The notes below the pieces were generated by a model. It ran no database searches. It saw only the letters and a list, made by a program, of their open reading frames with translations, and was not told the DNA's origin. DNA of 64,000 nt, from NCBI GenBank assembly GCA_963826035.1, contig CAWGVZ010000004.1, positions 496,001 through 560,000 on the forward strand, written 5' to 3'. This document shows, piece after piece, positions 1 to 7,101 of the stretch (the first letter of the stretch is position 1; the number at the start of each line of letters is the position of its first letter). The stretch comes from Actinophytocola sp963826035. GTDB lineage: Bacteria; Actinomycetota; Actinomycetes; Mycobacteriales; Pseudonocardiaceae. Position numbers and translations under genes: made by a program.

Positions 1-601
1 GCACATATCCGGCCAGCACAGCGCCGACCAGGTGCCGGGTGGGCCGGGACTCCACGCCCAGCGCGCGGAGCACCCGCCCGCCGGTGCCGTCCGGTTCGGC
101 CACCAGCCCGAGCAGCAGGTGCTCACAGCCCACGTAGTTGTGGCCGAGGGCCAGAGCTTCGGTGACCGCCAGCTCCAGGGCGCCGGCGGCCGTGGCGCTC
201 ATCCGGTCGGCCATCCCGTCACCGGGTTCGGGCGCCACCCGCGTCACCTCCCGCAGCACGGCCGCCGGGTCGACCTCCATGGACCGTAGGACATGCAGCG
301 CGAGGTTCGCGCCCTCCGTGACGAGGGCGTGCAGGAAGTCCTGCGTACCGACCTCGGCGGCGCCGCGTTCGCGGGCCCTGATGATCGCGAGCTTGATCAC
401 GTCGCGGGCCCGCTGGGTGAAGTTGGTGAGCCCGGCCGTCGGGTCCTCGCCGGTCAGGTCGCCGATGACGGCCGCGCGGATGGCGCTCATCCGCTTGACC
501 GACTGTTCCAGCGCGCGTTGGCAGATGGCCGACACCGGCAGGCCGGTCTCCTTGACCGCCTCGGCCAGGTCGTCCGGCAGGTACACGTTGATTTTTGGCA
601 T
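1..601 (-). CDS. RHH-Clp_N domain protein (3' end cut by window)
   Basis: The reading frame is open to the window edge, so the C-terminus is missing. Residues 1-37 (MPKINVYLPDDLAEAVKETG and following) look like a ribbon-helix-helix DNA-binding fold. The rest resembles the Clp amino-terminal repeat (two four-helix units, with GCEHLLLGLVAEPDGTGGRVL in the second), the domain that recruits substrates or adaptors in ClpC/ClpA. No AAA+ module is seen in the visible part. Known Clp_N stand-alone proteins in actinobacteria have unclear roles; the added RHH head suggests a transcription factor, perhaps controlled by proteolysis (inference). The ATG is followed directly by the RHH strand, and G-rich repeats lie just upstream. 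Confidence 0.75.
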   Translation of the reverse strand, partial: MPKINVYLPDDLAEAVKETGLPVSAICQRALEQSVKRMSAIRAAVIGDLTGEDPTAGLTNFTQRARDVIKLAIIRARERGAAEVGTQDFLHALVTEGANLALHVLRSMEVDPAAVLREVTRVAPEPGDGMADRMSATAAGALELAVTEALALGHNYVGCEHLLLGLVAEPDGTGGRVLRALGVESRPTRHLVGAVLAGYV

Positions 602-628
602 ACCCCCATATATACCCCTCATTGGGGT
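601..628 (-). promoter_or_regulatory. putative RHH autoregulatory site
   Basis: Directly upstream of the RHH-Clp_N start codon, ACCCC (614-618) pairs with GGGGT (624-628), and TACCCC is repeated at 601-606 and 613-618 around an AT-rich step. Short repeated half-sites overlapping the start are typical of RHH autorepression. The assignment is inference from position only. Confidence 0.35.
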
Positions 629-630
629 TA

Positions 631-1026
631 TTAGCTAGCCTGGCGGCCCTTCCACTCCTCGTACTCGGAGTCGTCCTCCGGCGTGCGGTCGATCAGCTCC
701 ACCAGCAGGCCGCGGGCCGTGACCAGCTCGTCGATCGCCGCCGTGATGCGCTCGCGTTCGGCTTCCAGCGGCAGCAGCAGCGACCGGCAGCCGGGCACCA
801 GACCGTCGCCACGGTCGACCATGCACGGCAGCACCTTGGCGATGAAGTGGCTGGGCAGGCCGGCGGCCAGCAGCGTGCGCACGTGCCGCACGGTGTCCAC
901 GTCGGCCGGCGCGTAGTTCCGGTATCCGCTGGCCAGCCGGGTCGGCTGGAGCAGGTTCTGCTCCTCGTAGTAGCGCAGCGACCGCTCGCTCACGCCCGTC
1001 TTCCTGGCCAGTTCACCGATCCTCAT
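631..1026 (-). CDS. MerR-family transcriptional regulator
   Basis: 131 aa. The N-terminus MRIGELARKTGVSERSLRYY is the canonical MerR winged-helix start, followed by the GYRNYAPADV wing. After a long dimerisation helix the tail is acidic (TPEDDSEYEEW). It lacks a full cysteine metal-binding set (Cys only near CMVD and GCRS), so a small organic ligand or redox signal is more likely than a metal. It is divergent from the oxidoreductase at 1083 with a MerR-type promoter between them, so it most likely controls that gene. This pairing is common in actinobacteria. Confidence 0.9.
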   Translation of the reverse strand: MRIGELARKTGVSERSLRYYEEQNLLQPTRLASGYRNYAPADVDTVRHVRTLLAAGLPSHFIAKVLPCMVDRGDGLVPGCRSLLLPLEAERERITAAIDELVTARGLLVELIDRTPEDDSEYEEWKGRQAS

Positions 1027-1042
1027 ACCGCCCCCTGAAAGG

Positions 1043-1074
1043 CTTGACCTTCACGTCGATGTCAAGGTTTAGCT
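1043..1074 (+). promoter_or_regulatory. MerR-type promoter/operator
   Basis: CTTGAC (1043-1048) and GTCAAG (1061-1066) form a perfect inverted repeat with a 12-nt centre. A -35 TTGACC (1044-1049) and a possible -10 TTAGCT (1069-1074) are separated by 19 bp, the stretched spacer typical of MerR-activated promoters. Transcription would begin within a few bases of the ATG at 1083, giving a nearly leaderless mRNA. Confidence 0.65.
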
Positions 1075-1082
1075 TAGCCGGC

Positions 1083-1970
1083 ATGACGACAGCAACACCG
1101 ACATCAAAACCGGTGACCGTGCTCGGCCTCGGCCCCATGGGCCAGGCCCTGGCGGCCGCATTCCTGGCACACGGCCACCCGACGACCGTGTGGAACCGAA
1201 CCCCGAACAAGGCCGACGCCCTGGTGGCCGCGGGCGCCACCCGAGCGGACACGGTGGCCGACGCCGTGTCGACCGCCGACCTGGTGGTCGTGTGCGTGAT
1301 CGACTATCCGACCGTGCACAAGATCCTCGACCAGGCCACCGGCGCGCTGGCCGGCCGGACGCTCGTGAACCTGACGGCCGACTCCCCCGACAGCGCCAGG
1401 GAGATGGCCGCATGGGCGGCCCGCCAGGGAGTCGAGTACCTCGAGGGAACGATCCTGTCCCCGACCGTCACCATCGACACCCCGGCGGCCGTGCTGTTGT
1501 TCAGCGGCCCGGAACAGCTGTACGACCGGCACCGCGAAACCCTTGCGAACCTCGGTGGCTCGCACACCTACCTCGGCGCGGATCCCGGCCGCGCGGCCGC
1601 CTACGACGTGGCGCTGCTCGACATCTTCTGGACGGCCGTGAGCGGGATGGCCCACGGCTTCGCGCTGGCCAGGGCCGAGGGCATCACCGGCGCGGAGCTG
1701 GCCCCGTTCGCCGCGGGGATCGCCGGGCTCCTCACCTCGGGCGTCGAGGACCACGCCAAGCGGATCGACGAGGACCGCCACGACGCGGACATCTCGAACG
1801 TGGCGTCCGCGGCCGCCGGCATGGCCCACGTCATCCACGCCGCACGGACCCGGGGGCTGGACACGAGCGTGCTGCGGGCGGCGCACGCGATCGCACGCCG
1901 GGTGGTCGACGCCGGCCACGGCGAGGACAGCACCTCCCGGCTGACGGGCGCGGTGGCAATACCGAGTTGA
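1083..1970 (+). CDS. NAD(P)-binding oxidoreductase, imine-reductase / 6PGDH-like
   Basis: 295 aa. The N-terminal Rossmann motif VLGLGPMGQALAAAFLAHGH and the WNRTPNKADAL segment are those of the 6-phosphogluconate/3-hydroxyisobutyrate dehydrogenase superfamily. The all-helical C-terminal half (ALLDIFWTAVSGMAHGFALA) matches bacterial imine reductases, which reduce cyclic imines with NADPH. The catalytic lysine of hydroxyacid dehydrogenases is not evident, again favouring the imine-reductase branch. An earlier in-frame ATG at 1044 would lie inside the promoter, so 1083 is chosen. It is expected to be activated by the divergent MerR regulator. The physiological substrate is unknown. Confidence 0.8.
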   Translation: MTTATPTSKPVTVLGLGPMGQALAAAFLAHGHPTTVWNRTPNKADALVAAGATRADTVADAVSTADLVVVCVIDYPTVHKILDQATGALAGRTLVNLTADSPDSAREMAAWAARQGVEYLEGTILSPTVTIDTPAAVLLFSGPEQLYDRHRETLANLGGSHTYLGADPGRAAAYDVALLDIFWTAVSGMAHGFALARAEGITGAELAPFAAGIAGLLTSGVEDHAKRIDEDRHDADISNVASAAAGMAHVIHAARTRGLDTSVLRAAHAIARRVVDAGHGEDSTSRLTGAVAIPS

Positions 1971-1985
1971 TGACCTACCGGGTCG

Positions 1986-2006
1986 TCAAGTTAGGCTGGC
2001 CTAACT
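1986..2006 (+). promoter_or_regulatory. DtxR/IdeR/DmdR-type iron box
   Basis: AGTTAGG (1989-1995) and CCTAACT (2000-2006) form a perfect inverted repeat. The 19-mer at 1986-2004 matches the actinobacterial iron-box consensus TTAGGTTAGGCTAACCTAA at 15 of 19 positions. It lies about 25 bp upstream of the first exporter gene, so repression by an iron-loaded DtxR-family protein is predicted. Confidence 0.65.
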
Positions 2007-2028
2007 GACGAGTTCCCTGGGGGTTCGA

Positions 2029-3720
2029 TTGGCAACGCTCACCGGTGGTCGCCTGCTTCGGCGCGCGTTCGGGCGGAACCGGGGACGCATGGCGGCAGGT
2101 GTGCTGCTGCTGTGCGGCCACCAGCTGTCCGAGGCGCTGGTACCCGTGATGATCGGGGTGATCATCGACCGGGCGGTCGGCACGGGTGACGTCGGCCAGC
2201 TGCTGATCTGGGTGGCCGTGCTCGCCGTGCTGTTCACCGGGCTGGCCATGGCCTGGCGGTTCGGCGCGCGGCACATGGTGGTCGCCATGCAGCGGGAGAT
2301 GCACCAGCTGCGCATCGAGGTGGTCGAGCGCGTGCTCGACCCGCGTGGGCAGCGCACGGGCATGCGGTCGGGCGAGGTACTGCAGGTCGCGACGTCCGAC
2401 GCGGAACGCGCGGCCGGGGTTCTCCAGGCCGGCTCGTTCGCACCCGCGGCGGTCGTCGCGCTGGCGGTGTCGGCCGTCTCCCTGCTCACCATCGACGTGC
2501 CCCTGGGGCTCGCCGTGCTGATCGGCACGCCGGTGCTCGCCGCGGGCATGCAGGTGCTGAGCCCGTTGATGACCAAGCGGGCGGCCGCCGCGCAGGCGGC
2601 CGCCGGGGAGACCACCGCACTCGCCACCGACCTGGTGCGCGGCGTGCGGGCGCTGCGCGGCATCGGCGCGCAGAGCAGCGCGGCGGACACCTACCGCGCT
2701 TCCAGCTCCACGGCGCTGCGGGCGAGCCTGCGCTCGGCGACCACGAACGGCGTCTACCAGGGCGCGGCGACGGCGGCGAGCGGGCTGTTCCTCGCCGCCA
2801 TCTCCGGGTTCGCCGGCTGGCTCGCCATCGAGGGACGGATCACGATCGGTGAGCTGGTCACGGTCGTCGGGCTGGCGCAGTACATCGCCGAGCCGGTGCG
2901 GATCCTGGCGTACTGCGGGCAGGCCATCGCCACCGCGCGGGCGTCCGCCGGCCGGCTGGTGAAGGTGCTGACCGCGCCGCACGTGGTGGCGCCCGGCGAG
3001 TGGACCGGGGCGCTGCCCGACGGCGGGGTGCGGCTCGAGGACGTCACCTACCGGACGTTGACCGGGGTCAGCCTGGAGCTGGGGGCGGCCGAGACCGTGG
3101 GCGTCGTCGGCTACGACCCGCGCGACTGCGACGCGCTGCTCGAACTGCTGTCGGGCGGGGTGCCGGCGAGCGAGTACGAGGGCCGGGTGCTGGTAGGCGG
3201 GATGCCGGCCGAAGAGCTGGACCTCGCCACCATCCGGCGCGCGGTGCTGGTCGAACAGCACGACGTGGCGCTGTTCGAAGGCACCCTGCGGTCGAACCTG
3301 CAGACCGGCGGCGAACGGCCCCCCGACGAGCTGGCGGCCGCCGTGATGGCCGCCGCGGTCGACGACTTCGTGGCCGCCCAGCCCGACGGTCTCGACCACC
3401 CGGTGACCGACCGGGGCACGACGCTCTCCGGCGGGCAACGACAGCGGATCGGCCTCGCCAGGGCCTTCGCGGCGGACCCGCCGGTGCTGGTGCTGCACGA
3501 ACCGACCACCGCCGTCGACACGGTCACCGAGGAGCGGATCGCCGCGGGTCTCGCCGATCTGCGCGGTGCGACGGCGACCCTGCTGGTCACCGCGAGCCCC
3601 GCGCTGTTGGCGACGACCGACCGGGTGGTGGTGCTCGACGAGGGTCGCGTGGTGGCCACCGGTACCCACGCGGAACTGGCCGACACCGACGAGCGCTACC
3701 GACAGGCGGTCCTGCGATGA
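2029..3720 (+). CDS. ABC exporter subunit A, degenerate nucleotide site
   Basis: 563 aa half-transporter: an exporter-type membrane domain (about residues 1-310) followed by a nucleotide-binding domain. The signature LSGGQRQRIGLARA is intact, but the Walker A region reads GVVGYDPRDCDA (no GKS/T), Walker B ends LVLHEP (His for Asp), and the H-loop His is lost (LLVTASP). It therefore cannot form a complete ATPase site alone. The TTG start at 2029 follows GGGGG at a good distance. It overlaps the second subunit by ATGA. The iron box suggests siderophore or metallophore export (inference). Confidence 0.88.
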   Translation: MATLTGGRLLRRAFGRNRGRMAAGVLLLCGHQLSEALVPVMIGVIIDRAVGTGDVGQLLIWVAVLAVLFTGLAMAWRFGARHMVVAMQREMHQLRIEVVERVLDPRGQRTGMRSGEVLQVATSDAERAAGVLQAGSFAPAAVVALAVSAVSLLTIDVPLGLAVLIGTPVLAAGMQVLSPLMTKRAAAAQAAAGETTALATDLVRGVRALRGIGAQSSAADTYRASSSTALRASLRSATTNGVYQGAATAASGLFLAAISGFAGWLAIEGRITIGELVTVVGLAQYIAEPVRILAYCGQAIATARASAGRLVKVLTAPHVVAPGEWTGALPDGGVRLEDVTYRTLTGVSLELGAAETVGVVGYDPRDCDALLELLSGGVPASEYEGRVLVGGMPAEELDLATIRRAVLVEQHDVALFEGTLRSNLQTGGERPPDELAAAVMAAAVDDFVAAQPDGLDHPVTDRGTTLSGGQRQRIGLARAFAADPPVLVLHEPTTAVDTVTEERIAAGLADLRGATATLLVTASPALLATTDRVVVLDEGRVVATGTHAELADTDERYRQAVLR

Positions 3721-5468
3721 GTGACTTGCTTCCCGTCGCCGGCGCTCGCCGCACCTGGGCCGCGCTCTGGGCAGACCTGCGCGCGTTGCCGCTGCTCAGC
3801 ACCGTCACGCTGCTGGTGGCGATCGCGGCCAGCGTGGGCGGGCTGGTCGCCCCGTGGGTGCTCGGCGACCTGGTGGACGACATCTCCGACGGCGCCGGCA
3901 GCGGTGTGGTCATCCGCGCCACGGTGATCATCGGTGTGGCCGCGCTCCTCACCGGGGTGCTCGCCGGGCTGTCCGCCATGCTCGTCAGCCGGCTCGGGGA
4001 GACCGTGCTCGCGCGGCTGCGGGAACGCGTTGTCGACCGCACCCTGCACCTGCCGGCCCCCACGCTCGACAAGGTCAGCACGGGCGACCTGCTGTCCAGG
4101 GTCGGCGACGACGTTGCCGCGGTCACTACCGCGCTCAGCGCCACCGGCCCCACGCTGGTCGCCTCGCTGCTGACGGTCGTGCTGACCGGCGGCGGCCTGT
4201 TCGCCCTCGACTGGCGGCTCGGCCTCGCCGGGCTGGTCGCGCTGCCGCTCTACGTGCTGGGCGTGCGCTGGTACCTGCCGGTCTCCGGCCCGTTCTACGC
4301 GAAGGAACGCATCGCCATCGGCGAGCGCGCGCAGGCCATGGTCAGCTCGCTGCAGGCCGGCCCCACCGTGCGGGCCTACCGGCTGGAGACCCAGCAGATG
4401 GCCGCGGTCAACGACCGCTCCCGCGCGGCCATGGACCTGTCGATCGGGGTGTTCCGGCTGGTCACCCGGCTTGGGTCGCGGGGCAACCGAGCGGAGTTCT
4501 TCGGCCTCGCGTCGATCCTGGTGGTCGGGTTCCTGCTGGTCCGCGGCGACATGGTGACCGTGGGCGCCACCACGGCGGCCGCGCTGTACTTCCACCGCCT
4601 GTTCAACCCGATCGGCACGCTGGTCTTCGAGTTCGACGAGATCCAGGCGGCCGGCGCGAGTCTCGCGAGGCTGGTCGGGGTGGCCGATGTCGAGCCGCCG
4701 CGCCCGCCGGCCGTCACCCGCGAACCCGCCGACTCGGAGCTGGCGATCGAGCACGTCGGCCATCGCTACGACGACGGCCCGCTCGTCCTCGACGGCGTGA
4801 CCATCACGGTCGCGCCCGGTGAACGGCTGGCGATCGTCGGCGCGAGCGGCGCCGGCAAGACGACCCTCGCGGGCATCGCCGCCGGACTGCTGGAGCCCGC
4901 GGCCGGGGTGGTGCGGCTCGGCGGGGTGCCGGTGGCCGAGCTGGACCGCGCCCACCGGATCGCCATGCTCAGCCAGGAGATCCACGTGTTCTCCGGTGAG
5001 CTGCTGGCCGATCTGCGACTGGCCCGGCCCGACGCCACCGAGGAACAGGCCCGCGCGGCACTCGACGTGGTCGGCGCGCTCGGCTGGGTGCGGGCGCTGC
5101 CCGACGAGCTGCACACGGTGGTGGGCGAGAGCGCGCACCAGCTCACGGCCGCCCAGTCCCAGCAGCTGGCGCTCGCCAGGCTGGTGCTGGCCGACCCGGA
5201 CGTGGCGATCCTCGACGAGGCGACCGCCGAGGCGGGCAGCGCGGGGGCGCGCGACCTGGAACGCGCGGCGCTCGCCGCGACCGAGGGCCGCACCACGCTG
5301 ATCGTCGCGCACCGGCTCACCCAGGCCCAGCTGGCCGACCGGATCCTCGTCCTCGACCACGGCCGGACGGTCGAGACCGGGTCGCACGACCAGCTGGTCA
5401 GCGCGGGCGGCCGCTACGCCGAGCTGTGGCGTGCCTGGTCGGGCACCGAACGTAGCCCGACGAGTTGA
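3717..5468 (+). CDS. ABC exporter subunit B, intact Walker sites
   Basis: 583 aa half-transporter, translationally coupled (ATGA) to subunit A. A membrane domain is followed by a nucleotide-binding domain with canonical Walker A (GASGAGKTT), Walker B (VAILDEAT) and H-loop (IVAHRLTQAQ), but the signature reads LTAAQSQQLALA instead of LSGGQ. The defects are complementary to those of the partner. The heterodimer would have one full site (B Walker motifs with A signature) and one fully degenerate site, as in heterodimeric ABC exporters. The start is set at 3717 because the membrane domain begins there. Confidence 0.88.
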   Translation: MSDLLPVAGARRTWAALWADLRALPLLSTVTLLVAIAASVGGLVAPWVLGDLVDDISDGAGSGVVIRATVIIGVAALLTGVLAGLSAMLVSRLGETVLARLRERVVDRTLHLPAPTLDKVSTGDLLSRVGDDVAAVTTALSATGPTLVASLLTVVLTGGGLFALDWRLGLAGLVALPLYVLGVRWYLPVSGPFYAKERIAIGERAQAMVSSLQAGPTVRAYRLETQQMAAVNDRSRAAMDLSIGVFRLVTRLGSRGNRAEFFGLASILVVGFLLVRGDMVTVGATTAAALYFHRLFNPIGTLVFEFDEIQAAGASLARLVGVADVEPPRPPAVTREPADSELAIEHVGHRYDDGPLVLDGVTITVAPGERLAIVGASGAGKTTLAGIAAGLLEPAAGVVRLGGVPVAELDRAHRIAMLSQEIHVFSGELLADLRLARPDATEEQARAALDVVGALGWVRALPDELHTVVGESAHQLTAAQSQQLALARLVLADPDVAILDEATAEAGSAGARDLERAALAATEGRTTLIVAHRLTQAQLADRILVLDHGRTVETGSHDQLVSAGGRYAELWRAWSGTERSPTS

Positions 5469-5481
5469 ATGCGCTTACACT
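5468..5481 (+). promoter_or_regulatory. LacI operator at the regulator's own promoter
   Basis: AATGCGCTTACAC (5468-5480) matches one and a half arms of the palindrome TGTAAGCGCTTACA. A possible -10 TACACT (5476-5481) lies 7 bp before the GTG start, implying a leaderless, autoregulated transcript. Confidence 0.5.
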
Positions 5482-5487
5482 CGCCGG

Positions 5488-6531
5488 GTGAGTGCCCCCA
5501 CCGTGTACGACGTGGCCGAACGCGCGAACGTGTCGATCGCGACGGTCTCGCGGGTCTACCGCAACCCCGACACGGTCCGTGAGCAGACCCGCGAGCGGGT
5601 GCTGGCCGTGGCCCGCGAGCTCGGCTACGTGCCGAGCGGCAACGCGCGCGGGCTGGCCAGCCGGGTGACCGGCGTGCTGGGCCTGTGCTTCCCCGACTAC
5701 GCCGACCCGGATCTCGAGGTGGAGTCCGAGGAGCTGGATGATGCCGAGCAGATGCTCTACGCCGACGAGATCACCCGCGGCATGGAGCGGGCCGCCCGCC
5801 GCCACGGCTACGCCCTGCTCATCGCCGCCTCCCTGCGCGGCGGTCCGGAGAGCCTGGTGGCCAAGGTCGCCGGCCGCGTCGACGGGTTCGCCGTGCTGGC
5901 GCGGACCGTGCCCACCGAGGACCTCGAGGTGATCTCCCGGCGGCTGCCGGTCGTGATGATCGCCGGACCGCGCGAGATCGACCACCTCGACCATCTGGAG
6001 GTCGCCAACTCCGACGGCGAGTTCGAGATGACCACCCACCTGATCGCCGACCACGGGCTGCGGCGCCTCGCGTTCGTCGGCGACACCACCGACTCGCCGG
6101 ACGGCCGGGCCCGCTTCCACGGCTTCCGGCGCGCCTGCCGGGCCGCCGGGCTGCCCGAGCCGGTGGCCCCGGACTTCCCCGGCGCGTTCACCCAGGCCGA
6201 CGGCCGGGCGGCGGCCGAGCAGCTCATGGCCAGGGGCGAGCTGCCGCAGGGCATCGTGTGCGCGAACGACCAGATGGCCGTCGGCGCGCTGCAAACCCTG
6301 GAACGGCAAGGGATCCGAGTGCCGGCCGACGTGGCGGTGGTCGGGTTCGACGGCATCCCGCTGGGCCGGGTGGTGCGCCCCGCGCTCACCACCGTCAGCC
6401 AGCCGATGCGCCGGCTCGGCCAGACGGCCGTCGACCTCCTGGTGGAGCGCCTGACCGACCCGACCCGCGAGCCGCGCTCGGTCATGCTCCCGGTAACCCA
6501 GACCCGCCGCGAAAGCTGCGGCTGCACATGA
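5488..6531 (+). CDS. LacI-family transcriptional regulator
   Basis: 347 aa from GTG 5488. The headpiece VYDVAERANVSIATVSRVYR is the LacI helix-turn-helix with the hinge GNARGLASRVTG, followed by a periplasmic-binding-protein-like sensor domain (about residues 65-345) ending in CGCT. It probably senses a sugar released by the neighbouring glycosidases. Similar palindromic sites occur at its own start, before the GH39-like gene (7057) and between the ABC importer and beta-galactosidase (16615). This defines a local regulon. An earlier in-frame ATG at 5431 would overlap the exporter and is less likely. Confidence 0.9.
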   Translation: MSAPTVYDVAERANVSIATVSRVYRNPDTVREQTRERVLAVARELGYVPSGNARGLASRVTGVLGLCFPDYADPDLEVESEELDDAEQMLYADEITRGMERAARRHGYALLIAASLRGGPESLVAKVAGRVDGFAVLARTVPTEDLEVISRRLPVVMIAGPREIDHLDHLEVANSDGEFEMTTHLIADHGLRRLAFVGDTTDSPDGRARFHGFRRACRAAGLPEPVAPDFPGAFTQADGRAAAEQLMARGELPQGIVCANDQMAVGALQTLERQGIRVPADVAVVGFDGIPLGRVVRPALTTVSQPMRRLGQTAVDLLVERLTDPTREPRSVMLPVTQTRRESCGCT

Positions 6532-7002
6532 GCTCGCCGCGCTCGGGTGCCGGCTGACCGGCACCGACCTGTCGGCCGGCTCGTCGAGCCGTTCGCTGTG
6601 AGCGAGAGTGAGGGAGCGGACGCCGTCTGGACTGGAAAGATGGCGCTCCGCAAGCTTCGCGCAGAAGAGCGCGCGCAGGCGCGAGCAGTCCAACACAGTC
6701 GTGATCTCGGCCGACAACTCGCTGCCGCACCTGCTCACGGACGACGACCTGGCCCGCGCGCTCGCTTCCGTCCGGGGATGTCTCGCGCCGGGCGGGGTGT
6801 TCCTGGCGAGCGTCCGCGACTACGACACGCTCGTCCGCGACCGCGTGGCCGGCGTGCTGCCGACGCGGCACGAACGCGACGGCGAACAGTGGATCCACGG
6901 CTGTCCGCCGCGCTGACCGAGGACGGCTTCACCGACGTCCGGTGGTCCGAACCGGCCATCAGCGGCTACTACCAGCCGATCGTCACGGCACGCGTTTCCT
7001 GA
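6532..7002 (+). pseudogene. decayed class I SAM methyltransferase
   Basis: Three fragments in different frames resemble one methyltransferase. About 6534-6602 reads ELAALGCRLTGTDLSAGS (the end of SAM motif I/II). About 6608-6916 contains VVISADNSLPHLL and CLAPGGVFLASVRDYD (motifs II-III). About 6903-7002 encodes LSAALTEDGFTDVRW and YYQPIVTAR (C-terminus). The N-terminus with the glycine-rich loop is missing, and at least two frameshifts or stops separate the pieces. It starts immediately after the LacI stop codon. Confidence 0.7.
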
Positions 7003-7056
7003 GCGGTGACATTCCCACGACCGCGAGTCTTGCTTCCGATCGGACCTCGCCCCTAG

Positions 7057-7083
7057 TGTATGCGCTTACAGACAGCGCTTACA
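7057..7083 (+). promoter_or_regulatory. tandem LacI operators
   Basis: TGTATGCGCTTACA (7057-7070) is a near-perfect palindrome. It is followed without a gap by a half-matching copy ending AGCGCTTACA (7074-7083). Both lie just upstream of the Shine-Dalgarno GAGGGGG of the GH39-like gene. Confidence 0.65.
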
Positions 7084-7101
7084 TGCCGCGAGGGGGCAGC
7101 A

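Noticed and set aside
1104..1919. Long antisense open frames opposite the imine-reductase-like gene and many other genes
   Set aside because: GC-rich coding DNA gives long open frames on the other strand; these translate to Arg/Gly/His-rich sequence with no family motifs.
2016..2034. tRNA T-arm-like GGTTCGATT
   Set aside because: No acceptor or anticodon stems can be drawn; it is the ribosome site and start of the exporter gene.
5398..6738. 446-codon open frame opposite the LacI gene
   Set aside because: It mirrors third-position bias of the real gene and contains no recognisable domain.
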